Positions 10,201-19,400 of a stretch of 64,000 nucleotides of DNA are shown here, piece after piece (within the stretch, counting starts at the first letter, position 1; the number at the start of each line of letters is the position of its first letter). Origin of the DNA: Strongylocentrotus droebachiensis (Eukaryota > Echinodermata > Echinoidea > Camarodonta > Strongylocentrotidae); the NCBI GenBank assembly GCA_035222895.1, contig JAVYIG010001032.1:334691-398690 (forward strand), in the 5' to 3' direction. The notes below the pieces were generated by a model. It had not been told where the DNA came from. It was given only the letters and a program-made list of their open reading frames with translations, and searched no databases. The position numbers and the translations under genes are program-made.

Positions 10201-10317
10201 TACTTTGCGTATTACCTGAGTGTGGAAAAGGATGTTCGACGAATGCGGGATATAGATTCGAAGAAGTACAGACATACTATGATCCATAACCTGTATAGAG
10301 GTTCTTTCACGTGCTAG
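4213..10317 (+). CDS. Transposon protein: PHD + DDE transposase-like + USP (C19) + Ulp1 (C48)
   Basis: One open frame runs to TAG at 10315-10317. The first ATG is at 4300 (2005 aa, numbering used here). The frame is also open from 4180, and a CAG acceptor at 4210-4212 suggests an upstream exon. Domains: (1) PHD-type zinc finger C139, C141, C156, C159, H164, C167, C185, C190. (2) Acidic Ser/Asp/Glu repeats, about 230-534. (3) DDE transposase-like core: IDATGNV (D810), MNMDRA (D885), HACAFH (C932/H935), candidate Glu E1133 in VQEGRFNQLK; the layout is MULE/KDZ-like. (4) Three Lys/Arg-rich repeats, about 1221-1421. (5) USP domain: SNCWLNAIIQ (C1450), zinc-ribbon-like CxxC pairs, GHYVTM (H1684), WIICDD. 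(6) Ulp1/SENP domain: HWYLIAI (H1898), SLDSLQ (D1915), PRQHNSDDCGVY (Q1956, C1962). All catalytic positions are kept and there is no frameshift, so the copy may be recent or selected. Predicted roles are DNA transposition plus cleavage of ubiquitin and SUMO-like conjugates; function is inferred from motifs. Terminal inverted repeats were not found. Confidence 0.85.
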   Translation, partial: NVTSISRRRCRQNRLPIVKKKRKQVDYQQMKNVFGRYILSSTNVSSETASSVWGMISREINWFNTESNRKYLKFIWRENRGGVREHTQRIWNNCNINEYTVKDHGTTSMEDKVADEVEAQAEQDWNVGMSIENEPTDQDQIKTPRTRKSGRNLKPKRFSRGWETSKICVCQRTWKGSAIRPSVKCELCHEWYHFDCIDLASYANIDMDQYYFYCGFRGCNDGEKVLRRKKTLLPDNADEPQCTLADQDNGGDQDSTNNSTFHEYIDDGQDETARFDEEVLESDRSKDEDESSKSSTFHEDIDDGQDETTRFDEEVLDEGDRSKDEDDSSKSSTFHEDVDDGQDETTRFSEEVLDEGDRSEDEDDSSESSTFHEDIDDGQDETTRFDEEVLDEGDRSKDEDDSSKSSTFHEDVDDGQDETTRFSEEVLDEGDRSEDEDDSSESSTFHEDIDDGQDETTRFDEEVLDEGDRSKDEDDSSKSSTFHEDVDDGQDETTRLSEEVLDEGDISEDEDDSSESSTFHEDIDDGQDETTRFDEEVLDEGDRSEDEDDSNKSSTFHEDIDDGKSDTSLGSFLKSVPIDKATIGACIGEGVGDSVVKEFRIQRKATFCIRKEQWTKMCKTVRTRYFKKGQWHEPFIKGIKQSNPYCVLMIRRHHVSTAKQRFHRGKSILNADLYCKFEDCPITAKLTMDGKFNARVTYSHDVVMHHLGEQRARPIRGTEREHLKGIFSHGQKPFNEYLRRLGKKDPAHVVLAGNFDGIGTTKQVLRQVSHEAGTSRILDKDELTSLHLLKSKMETQTKNKKVKGFIQLIAASPSFVFYWSEEGVRLWHDLCKKDVAVIDATGNVVRSAGKKRYLYYEVCIRNTVEGESPIPIMGMLSTVHTATVIRFWIAEFRRCEKLLFGHQGVSIPRQMNMDRAMAFIVALLAEFNNESVKEFLDRCWRIVSGNALDNDIEQKMIPHACAFHVMRDAKKSCKKYYPGNMEYGLYSFSTILNACSLDEVEEALFDMAVVLQGRKLTPEVIEASERMHQRINDLSKESKDKLKDDHVYKASTEASEDGISSMNKTEEEFFHLAEGSHFRSWAKRIIERAKLSITQGDNTMEDNGRYGPRFLEDIQRLLLPTLPLWSAIMLGDLGRHGSSAPYERHKLTPGIRSPSKTTSVQEGRFNQLKTVILQGKSRNRVDVFSEKLRETTKAAQTLALRDAVKKKTKRARGKKTHLIEESWDKKVREPDHLRDKKHGKYQQTPTKPIPVTKPARTKSGARNDEGTKFNKRKGTQMSEGDDTPPKRKEYQRKDYEQRKRSSHSVPDLDKGDDADVPVTKPARTKSGDRNDEGKKHNKRRGTSRSEGEDIPPKERKDYKRKDYEKRKRSIHSVPDLDKGDDHDVPVTKPTRTKSGARNDEGTKHNKRRGTSRSEGDDIPPKKRKECERKDYEQLKRSFHSIPDLDKGKYDDIQTRRKRQTRTSHGTQRYRPLSNFQSNCWLNAIIQSLISTNAADALIHAPDESWTNRQHMEIIQFLRKYKTNDAILEEDIEMLSRVLCLPATRHKGLIYGRQNDAHELISQHVGPMMSNIGLNTFEVEQCVACTNCNERTLIRRHEFTEIIVPVLHDWDNINLQYEVDRVTRYPDLIEGGTPCDKCHNIGLRVTQKEMKTVPQFLMVVMQRNQGRGKMLAPVEPPDEIVMTYSGGAGNTEKTCLFQLKSVVVHKGDTCDQGHYVTMVREPAAESGWIICDDHIIETARPEDISAVYDQCYMIIYERMAVVRPDTGDSTNRQIPVPGSGTEFSTSEQQFFHTTTPTERADHKKRQRRKCKKRKESAVRDDVIEAIKLNCRKKPNAVMRQVNKIAIKYRDMQTLLGRNWLNDVIINGYLEMIDLKSRNDDGQPRIYPFFSQWYQQVNSRGETSLRRMARLIDLAECDWLLFPVNTGVHWYLIAINPKEKMVVSLDSLQGDNATEIVLAVQVVRSLWKEKYGLSFDCQMMVVPTPRQHNSDDCGVYLCYFAYYLSVEKDVRRMRDIDSKKYRHTMIHNLYRGSFTC
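4987..5901 (+). repeat. In-frame 111-bp acidic tandem repeat (8 copies plus a partial)
   Basis: The unit is 37 codons starting STFHEDIDDGQDETTRFDEE. Copies alternate between two versions: HEDI/RFDEE/SKDED and HEDV/RFSEE/SEDED. The real amplification unit is therefore 222 bp (74 aa). The first copy is shorter and more diverged; the last is cut at IDDGKSD. Adjacent copies are nearly identical in DNA, which points to recent expansion or gene conversion. The predicted product is a disordered, strongly negative linker between the PHD finger and the transposase core. Confidence 0.9.
7960..8562 (+). repeat. In-frame ~201-bp basic tandem repeat (3 copies)
   Basis: Copies start at 7960, 8161 and 8365 with PVTKPxRTKSGxRNDEG and end near PDLDKGDD. 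They are 67-68 codons each, rich in Lys, Arg and Ser. The repeat separates the transposase core from the USP domain. It is probably a flexible nucleic-acid-binding or nuclear-localising linker; that role is inference. Confidence 0.85.
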
Positions 10318-10765
10318 TTTTTAATAATGACACCCATAGTCTCGCTTTGCTACACATGCGGGAAAACAACAACCAGTCGTATTCTGCGAAATCAATGTTC
10401 ATTGCAATTCTCAACTACTCAACACTGACGTCTCACCTCTCAAATGTATTTTTTTCTTCTTGTGGGGTGAAAATCTCAATAAGGGAGATAAAATATTATT
10501 CGCAAAAAAATGGGGTACAATCAAGTATGATGAGTAACGTCGTATTGGTGCATATTTATATTTTTTAACAATACATACACGTAGGTTGTACTTATTAACC
10601 AGATAACAACTGGCAAGAGATTTGGAAGGTTTGGTAAATTATTAATAGGACCAAGGGTAAAAATTCAAATTATTATTTTTATTCTAATTTTTTGTCAGGG
10701 TTGGCAAGGCCATTCACCGATAGCATAAAGGTCTTACCCTGAGTAAAACACAATATATCAATTTT
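10318..10765. other. 3' flank of the transposon gene
   Basis: AT-rich. No AATAAA was recognised directly after the stop and no inverted partner of the left flank was found. Short open frames here look random. Confidence 0.4.
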
Positions 10766-12600
10766 TCAACATATTTACAGAAAGGTGGTAAAAGGCATAT
10801 GTAGAAGACTGTGATGTTCAATATGGCTATCGCACTGATCACTCAGCCATCAGTATCAATATAAATCGCACAGTCAAAAGGAGAGGTCCACTTTTCTGGA
10901 AACTGAACACCTTAATAGCGATGCAAGCACACAATTATTAGTAACTACTCTACAAGAAAATGCGAGTGTGAATGTATAGGCCTATGGAGTGTATGGGAAT
11001 ATGTCAAGCTAAAAATGAATGAGTTAGACTCTGCACCAGATAAAAGAAGCTTTAAATAACAGATTTTTTTTTCTGATATATATGATATGTTATGATACGA
11101 ACTCGAGAGACTGTCACCGAACAAGAATGTTTAGAAGCGATTCAACCAACGACATGTGACAAATCACCAGGTTTAGACGGCCTGTCCGATATTTTTTTTA
11201 TCGGATTTTCTGGTACGCTATCATAGATATCTTATGCAAGGTCTGTAATGAGTGTTTTTTTTTAAGAACTTTGCTTCTCCATAGGGCTAATTATGTCCAC
11301 GAAAAGATAAATAATAACCCTTCTTCCACCAAAAGATAAAAATCAATTAAATCTAAAGAACTGGTGGTCTATATCTTTATCATTTTAGCGAAAATTCTTG
11401 ACAATAGGCTCAAACATGTTTTGAAATCAATCATAAGTTGTGACCAGACGGGGTTCATAAAAAAGAGAGACACTGGTGAAAATACCAGATTATTCATAGA
11501 TGTTATTGAATATTGTAAGAAGAATTGTGTGCCAGGTTTACCCTTCAATCAAATTTGAAAAAAAGCGTTTGATTTATTGCCTGGATGGATTTTATGTCCA
11601 CAAATATTTCCAGTTGTGTTTCGAATAATGGCTATTCGTCACAACCATTTCAGATACAAGAGGTGTGAGACAGGGCTGTCGCCCTATCTTTTTTTTTTAG
11701 ATTGAGGCTGAAGTTGTTAGTTTTATGGTGAAACAAAGTACTTTGATAAGAGTAATTGATATAGACGGGAGTGAAATTAGAGTTGGTCAATACGCATTAT
11801 ATATCTGTCTGCCGTTGAATTAAATCTTAGGAGAGGCTTCGATATTTTAGCCTTGTTTATAAACATTATTTTTTAGGGTTGAAGGTAAATGCTGAGAAAA
11901 AGTAATATTGTCTGATTAGGGCCTTATCAGATTACTTTTACTATCTTGGAATTTATATACCGCTAAGTGAGGATTACAACTTTCATAACTTGTATTTCAA
12001 GGCGAAGGTAAATGAAACAGATAGGTTAAATAAACTAAAAGTTTGGAGCTCGCATTATCTGTCTCTACTCAGTAAGATCACCGTAATACCAATTTTTTAA
12101 ATTATCTTTTAGCATTATTCAAGATCCATCAAATTTCTTTTTCGAATTACTACAGAAGAAGAGTTTTAAGGAATGGTAAAACTGATTGGATTAAGCGAAG
12201 GGTAATGTATAACATTTATATCGACGGTAGATGAAATATGCTGCATGTAAAAACATTTTTGTTTTTCCCTCAAAATTACATGCGTGTAAAGAATTTTTGT
12301 ACAAGACAGACATTGTTAGTGGAAAATGCATGCGAAACATTTATTTGTTTCGAAAAGAATGGTGACACGTTTGTGTTTGACGGTAATTTACGTATGAAGG
12401 ATGTGACAAACATCTCATCTAGTTCTTTTTGGGCAGATGTAGTACTCAAAGCCTGGACACTACAATCCAGTTAAATATCAAGAAATTTTAGCTCAGCCAA
12501 TTTGGAACTACTCGTTCATAAATATAGCAGGAAAATTTGTTTTCTACAAAATATGGTATAACGCTGGTAGTGTAAGTGTTCAAGACTAAAAGAAAAAATG
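10766..12600 (+). pseudogene. Degenerate L1-like LINE fragment
   Basis: Fragments in shifting frames give an endonuclease end (YGYRTDHSAISI, RGPLFWKLNT, about 10825-10910), RT start KSPGLDGL (about 11165-11190), LAKILDNRLKHVL and DQTGFIKKRDTGENTRL (11380-11500), a KKAFDLL block (about 11555), and a downstream L1-type segment PIWNYSFINIAGKFVFYKIW (about 12500-12560). Many stops and frameshifts make it non-functional. A 23-bp direct repeat (10766-10788 and 13137-13159) lies on either side of the region. The motif order is typical of L1-type ORF2. Confidence 0.7.
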
Positions 12601-14505
12601 AAAATTTCAAAAAGTTTATTTTGAAGTTTGTAAAGACTATAATACAAATGTGTTACGTTCTCTCGATCTTTTTGCCATTGGGCCGTATGCATAAAAGTAA
12701 GTAATTGCTTTTACTACGATTTTTACTTTTCAAAAACTCAACTGAGATGGCGTAGTCCTAAATATTCATATTTTGAATGATAGCGCCGTAAAAACTAAAA
12801 ACAACAACAACTTATACATTTTATTTTTCGAACCAGATGTAAAAACTGTGATATATATATTTTACTCAGATTAAATCAGAAATTACATGTTTGGTAAAAG
12901 TAGAAAACGTTATTGCTTTTTCTCAAGTCCAGTGCTAGTCCAGTGGGGGGGGGGGGGGGGATGGTTTTCTCCCCACATTGATTCTTGATACTTCTATTGT
13001 AATTACACTAAGCTCATTTATTTACTTTCATGCAGATGATGTTGTATCTATTTTCATGAGGTTTTGTAAATTCGTGTAATCAAATGCATAGGGTAAGTGA
13101 TAAAAAAAAAACACTATACAACAAACAAAAAAGTATTCAACATATTTACAGAAAGGTGGAAAAGAACATTTATAGATATGAAATAAATACCATCATCACC
13201 ATGAGCATTTCAACGAGTAAAGTAACTGTTATAGATGGGTACTTCAGTTTTATTTGGTTATAGTGCATTCAATCAATGGAATATAGAAACTACATTTCAA
13301 ATAGATCAATAATGGAAGCTGTTTTCATCGACCATTCCATCTTGTTCAGTTCAAGTAGGCGTATATATATGATAAACTTTTAGTCTATACTTATATCAAT
13401 CACTGTGAAATCTGAATACCCCAACCGAAGTGAATAAAAACATAGGCCTACATCGATGAAAAGCTAAATAGATATATCGAATATGAATAATCACAAATCA
13501 AGCTAATTTTCCTTTCAGTTTTCATGAAAAGGAGATCGAAATTTACCTCCCAAATACTAAAAAAAAAAGCTGTTAATTTCTTGACGTCATTCATTGTAGA
13601 CCTTTTCAGCTCGTGCTTACAGCCAGCCAGATTAGCTCGCTCGAAAATGCAACGTCGTGACTTTGATGATAACGAAAGAATATTGTTACTGGCATGTTCA
13701 AATATTATGTATACTTTTAAACAAAGGTTGTTCTTGACAAACTGAGTGCTTGCTAGATATACCAACAAGTAATGTATACAAACTGGATTCAAAGTCTTGT
13801 ATTTCATTGTTTAATAACAGGTTAATTGAATTCCTTGTTACTAAGTCCCCAGGAAGAAACATTCATAAATTTGAATAACATAGTAAACTAACTATTCTTG
13901 GCGAATCTAACTTTTCTACATGCAAAGGCATGCAAACCAAATATAATATATGTCGTCATCCACCACGCAGCAATTCAGGCCCGTTTGGAAGGGGATAAAA
14001 AAAATAAAAAAATTCGAAGCTCTCGAGTTCGAGTATTTCGAAAGCAAATACTCTCTCCTGGTATTCAAGGAAAACGCATGCAGTTTGTATTGCGGTATTC
14101 TGTAGCTTATGGGCTTTTCATTGATGTGTAATTTGTCTATTTCATTTTTCACTTTGGTTGGGATCTTTAAACATCAACTCTATGTTTTCCTTTTGATGGA
14201 TATTCCGTCAAAAGGCCAATAAGTTTGTAGAATATTCTCATTTGCACTATCGTTGATATATTTTTCTTTCTTTCAAGACAAAATTATCAATTAACTATGC
14301 CTCTCTGTTAAAAGCAATATGTGAACATTCCATACACTATGATTCTTCTCCCATCAATTGTATTCCTTAGAAGGGACATTGTGTCCACATATGTATACCT
14401 GTGTAAATTACATAATAGGCCATAACACCACATTCACACTTTCCTCAATGAAACATTCTAATAAAGTTTGTTCTAACAGTATTCCATTTGGAATATTTTG
14501 TTGTT
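12601..14505. other. Gene-poor AT-rich sequence
   Basis: It contains a pure G run (about 12945-12960), the second copy of a 23-bp direct repeat (13137-13159) and several short open frames on both strands without recognisable motifs. I see no supported gene. Confidence 0.4.
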
Positions 14506-15693
14506 AAGGGGGTACCTCAGTGAGCGGCGAATGTTTGCGAACTTTTCCTTTGTCACCAGCGGGAAATGCTTGCGAACGTAGCGAATTTGGAAGGTTCGTT
14601 AGAGTTCATCAGGGTTCGTAAAGAGTTGCAAAAAGTTTTTACTGTCGCAAAGAAACATACGATTTCAGGCCCATAACTAGGCGAGGTTCTGGGAGGTTCG
14701 AACGACCCCCCTCCCTTCGCCCCCGCTGGCGAGCAGGGTCAGCTTGAAGAAAAAAAATAAAGAAAGAAACAAGCTTAAAATACCCTCGCTCGCATGTTCT
14801 TAAATTTAGGCATGTTATCATTTTCATCTCTACAATTAAATCATATCATTTTACAGAATTTTTTTTACGCTCCCGCCTCGTGCTCGCCTGTTTGTATGCT
14901 TTTTGTTTTGTTTTTTAAAGCGAGGTTATCATCATTTTTAGAAGGAATTAAAAATGAAGTTAGAAGTTTGAAGGAACCCCCCCCCCCCCCCCCGCTTGAA
15001 CAAAAAAAAACCAAGAAATAAAGACAAACAAATTAAAATACCCTGGTTTCAGGTTCCTAGGTAAATTTTTGCTCGCGCTTCGCACTCGCATGTCCTTATT
15101 TTTTAGGCATGTTATCATTTTCAGAAGGATTTACAATGAAATCTAATCATTTTACAGGAGTTCTTTACGCTCGCCTGTTTGTTTGCTTTAAAAAAATTTT
15201 AAACAATGTTATCATTTATTTTTAGAAGCAATTGAAAAAAAAGGTTAGCGCGCTCGCATGTTTTAATAGTAGGGGTTGTCATCATTTTCAGAAAGAATTA
15301 CAAAGAAATTATAGGTCTTTTTATGGGATTCTTTCGCGCTCGCATTTCTTTTTTTTTAACGAAGGATATCATCAGTTTCAGAAAGAATAAAAAAAAAAAA
15401 AAAAAATAGAGGCAAAATGTGCTTCAATTGCACTACCTTTATTACAAAAGTCAAACTTTCTGCTCGAGCTTCGCGTTCGCAATGGCCAGTCCCGAAGAAA
15501 GGTCCTCTATTTCGAATGTCGTAACCCCCCCCCCCCCCCCTCCCCCCATAAAACAATTATAGGCACTGGCCTGTGATTGCGACTTTTTACGATCTCTAAC
15601 AAACCCCTCAAATTCGCTACGTTCGCAAGGATTTGCCGCTGATGACAAAGGAAAATTTAGCAAACATTTGCCGCTCGGTAAGATACCACCTTT
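14506..15693. mobile_element. 1.19-kb foldback element with internal repeats
   Basis: Left end 14506-14602 and right end about 15595-15693 are inverted, imperfect copies of about 95 bp. They share GAGCGGC(G/A)AATGTTTGC, TTTTCCTTTGTCA and TTGCGAACGTAGCGAATTT. The interior is a series of diverged direct repeats (about 120-150 bp, at least four) each holding CGCTCGCATGTTC-like and GTTATCATTTTCAG motifs, plus poly-C and poly-A runs. There is no protein coding, so it is a nonautonomous DNA element. The superfamily is unknown. Confidence 0.7.
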
Positions 15694-16082
15694 GCTGGCG
15701 ATGATTATTTGAAGTAAGATGTGGTAATAGATGAAAATGGTAGTTAATAAATTTTGTTTTTGTTTTTAAATGATTCTTTTTATTCATGTATTGGTTTGCA
15801 TATTGAAAATCAGTAAAACACTTAAAAGAAAAGAGAATGGAATAAAAGATGAAAAAAACAAAATGATTCTTCCTAATCTGCAGGAAATTTCTCTCCTTTT
15901 TGCAGGTACTTCTGTTCATTGAGTAGTAAATGAATCGACAGAGAGAGGGAGAGAGAGAGAGAGAGAAAAAAAAAGAGGGAGAGGGGGAAGTGTGAGAGGG
16001 CTGTTGAAGAATGTGGGGGGGGGGGTAAGAAATTTGAAATGATAGAAGATTGGCTAAATTAAGATAATGCCAAGGAGGGAGA

Positions 16083-16118
<36 letters not shown>

Positions 16119-16462
16119 AGATGGCCAGTGGGTTCAATAAAGACATGGTAGATGGGAGGTGGTCAGATATGTAGCTAGTTGGTTTTAAAAAAAAAATGCC
16201 TATAACAGTTGTAATTGGAGCCAGTGAGTATTTTGATAAAAAAATACAGATCTCTCTTTTAAAAAAAAACTGAGCTAAACTACCTATATGAATTTAAAGG
16301 CCACAGCCACCCCTTCAGCAAAGTCTCAGAAGACCTCTATCCTTCTCCTATAGCTCTAGCTTGATATGATGGCTCTACATGCTTTCAAAATAGCATATTC
16401 TCTATATCTCACTCTCACTCTCTCTCTCTCTCTTTTTCCTTCACTCTTAATTATTATATAAT
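15694..16462. other. Left flank of the satellite with (AG)n and (CT)n tracts
   Basis: Purine tracts occur at about 15941-15990 and 16077-16114, and a (CT)n tract at about 16400-16436. No gene was seen. The satellite begins just after the last tract. Confidence 0.6.
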
Positions 16463-19400
16463 GGATTAGGTGTCCTACCACAATTCCACAAAGGGATTCC
16501 AAACGAACAATCGGTAATTTTGGGGCAAGTACGCCATCAAATATTCACTATTTATACCTCCCGTTTTGAATTATGTCCAAATTTAAAAGAGTGGGGCTAG
16601 TAAAACTTGACCACTGGTCCCACTTTTACTATCATGGGATGAAAGACTAGGTGTCCTCCCACAATTCCACTAAGGGATTCCCAGGAGCAATCTGTCGTTT
16701 TCGGGTAAGTACGCCATCAAATATTCACTATTTATTTCTCGCGTTTTGAATTACGTCCAAATTTAAAAGAGTGGGGCTAGTAAAACTTGACTATTGGTCC
16801 CACTTTTACTGTCATGGGATGAAAGACTAGGTGTCCTCCCACAATTCCACTAAGGGATTCCCAGGAGCAATCTTTTGTTCTCGGGCAAGTACGTCATCAA
16901 ATATTCACTATTTATACCTCCCGTTTTGAATTACGTCCAAATTTAAAAGAGTGGGGCTAGTAAAACTTGACCACTGGTCCCACTTTTACTGTCATGGGAT
17001 GAAAGACTAGGTGTCCTCCCACAATTCCACTAAGGGATTCCCAGGAGCAATCTGTCGTTCTCGGGCAAGTACGTCATCAAATATTCACTATTTATACCTC
17101 CCGTTTTGAATTATGTCCAAATTTAAAAGAGTGGGGCTAGTAAAACTTGACCACTGGTCCCACTTTTACTGTCATGGGATGAAAGACTAGGTGTCCTCCC
17201 ACAATTCTACTAAGGGATTCCCAGGAGCAATCTGTCGTTTTCGGGTAAGTACGCCATCAAATATTCACTATTTATACCTCGCGTTTTGAATTACGTCCAA
17301 ATTTAAAAGAGTGGGGCTAGTAAAACTTGACTATTGGTCCCACTTTTACTGTCATGGGATGAAAGACTAGGTGTCCTCCCACAATTCCATTAAGGGATTC
17401 CCAGGAGCAATCTTTTGTTCTCGGGCAAGTACGTCATCAAATATTCACTATTTATACCTCCCGTTTTGAATTACGTCCAAATTTAAAAGAGTGGGGCTAG
17501 TAAAACTTGACCACCGGTCCCACTTTTACAATCATGGGATGAAAGACTAGGTGTCCTCCCACAATTCCACTAAGGGATTCCCAGGAGCAATCTGTCGTTT
17601 TTGGGCAAGTACGCCGTCAAATATTCACTATTTATACCTCCCGTTTTGATTTATGTCCAAATTTAAAAGAGTGGGGCTAGTAAAACTTGACCACTGGTCC
17701 CACTTTTACTATCATGGGATGAAAGATTAGGTGTCCTCCCACAATTCCACTAAGGGATTCCCAGGAGCAATCTGTCGTTTTCGGGCAAGTACGCCATCAA
17801 ATATTCACTATTTATACCTCCCGTTTTGAATTATGTCCAAATTTAAAAGAGTGGGGCTAGTAAAACTTGACCACTGGTCCCACTTTTACTGGCATGGGAT
17901 GAAAGACTAGGTGTTCTCCCACAATTCCACTAAGGGATTCCCAGGAGCAATCTGTCGTTTTCGGGCAAGTACGCCATCAAATATTCACTATTTATACCTC
18001 CCGTTTTGAATTATGTCCAAATTTAAAAGAGTGGGGCTAGTAAAACTTGACCACTGGTCCCACTTTTACTATCATGGGATGAAAGATTAGGTGTCCTCCA
18101 AAAATTCCACTAAGGGATTCCCAGGAGCAATCTGTCGTTTTTGGGCAAGTACGCCATCAAATATTCACTATTTATACCTCCCGTTTTGAATTATGTCCAA
18201 ATTTAAAAGAGTGGGGCTAGTAAAACTTGACCACTGGTCCCACTTTTACTGGCATGGGATGAAAGACTAGATGTCCTCCCACAATTCCACTAAGGGATTC
18301 CCAGGAGCAATCTGTCGTTTTCGGGCAAGTACGCCATCAAATATTCACTATTTATACCTCCCGTTTTGAATTATGTCCAAATTTAAAAGAGTGGGGCTAG
18401 TAAAACTTGACCACTGGTCCCACTTTTACTATCATGGGATGAAAGATTAGGTGTCCTCCCACAATTCCACTAAGGGATTCCCAGGAGCAATCTGTCGTTC
18501 TCGGGCAAGTACGCCATCAAATATTCACTATTTATACCTCCCGTTTTGAATTATGTCCAAATTTAAAAGAGTGGGGCTAGTAAAACTTGACCACTGGTCC
18601 CACTTTTACTGTCATGGGATGAAAGACTAGGTGTCCTCCCACAATTCCACTAAGGGATTCCCAGGAGCAATCTGTCGTTCTCGGGCAAGTACGTCATCAA
18701 ATATTCACTATTTATACCTCCCGTTTTGAATTACGGCCAAATTTAAAAAAGTGGGGCTAGTAAAACTTGACCACTGGTCCCACTTTTACTATCATGGGAT
18801 GAAAGACTAGGTGTCCTCCAACAATTCCACTAAGGGATTCCCAGGAGCAATCTGTCGTTTTCGGGCAAGTACGCCATCAAATATTCACTATTTATACCTC
18901 CCGTTTTGAATTATGTCCAAATTTAAAAGAGTGGGGCTAGTAAAACTTGACCACTGGTCCCACTTTTACTGTCATGGGATGAAAGACTAGGTGTCCTCCC
19001 ACAATTCTACTAAGGGATTCCCCGGAGCAATCTGTCGTTCTCGGTCAAGTACGCCATCAAATATTCACTATTTATACCTCCCGTTTTGAATTATGTCCAA
19101 ATTTAAAAGAGTGGGGCTAGTAAAACTTGACCACTGGTCCCACTTTTACTATCATGGGATGAAAGATTAGGTGTCCTCCCACAATTCCACTAAGGGATTC
19201 CCAGGAGCAATCTGTCGTTCTCGGGCAAGTACGCCATCAAATATTCACTATTTATACCTCCCGTTTTGAATTATGTCCAAATTTAAAAGAGTGGGGCTAG
19301 TAAAACTTGACCACTGGTCCCACTTTTACTATCATGGGATGAAAGATTAGGTGTCCTCCCACAATTCCACTAAGGGATTCCCAGGAGCAATCTGTCGTTC

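Noticed and set aside
10766..13159. LTR retrotransposon bounded by the 23-bp direct repeats
   Set aside because: Repeats are too short, with no TG...CA ends, primer site or gag/pol; the inside is an L1-like LINE.
13448..14152. Small frames on both strands
   Set aside because: Overlapping, motif-free, and in AT-rich sequence; compatible with chance.
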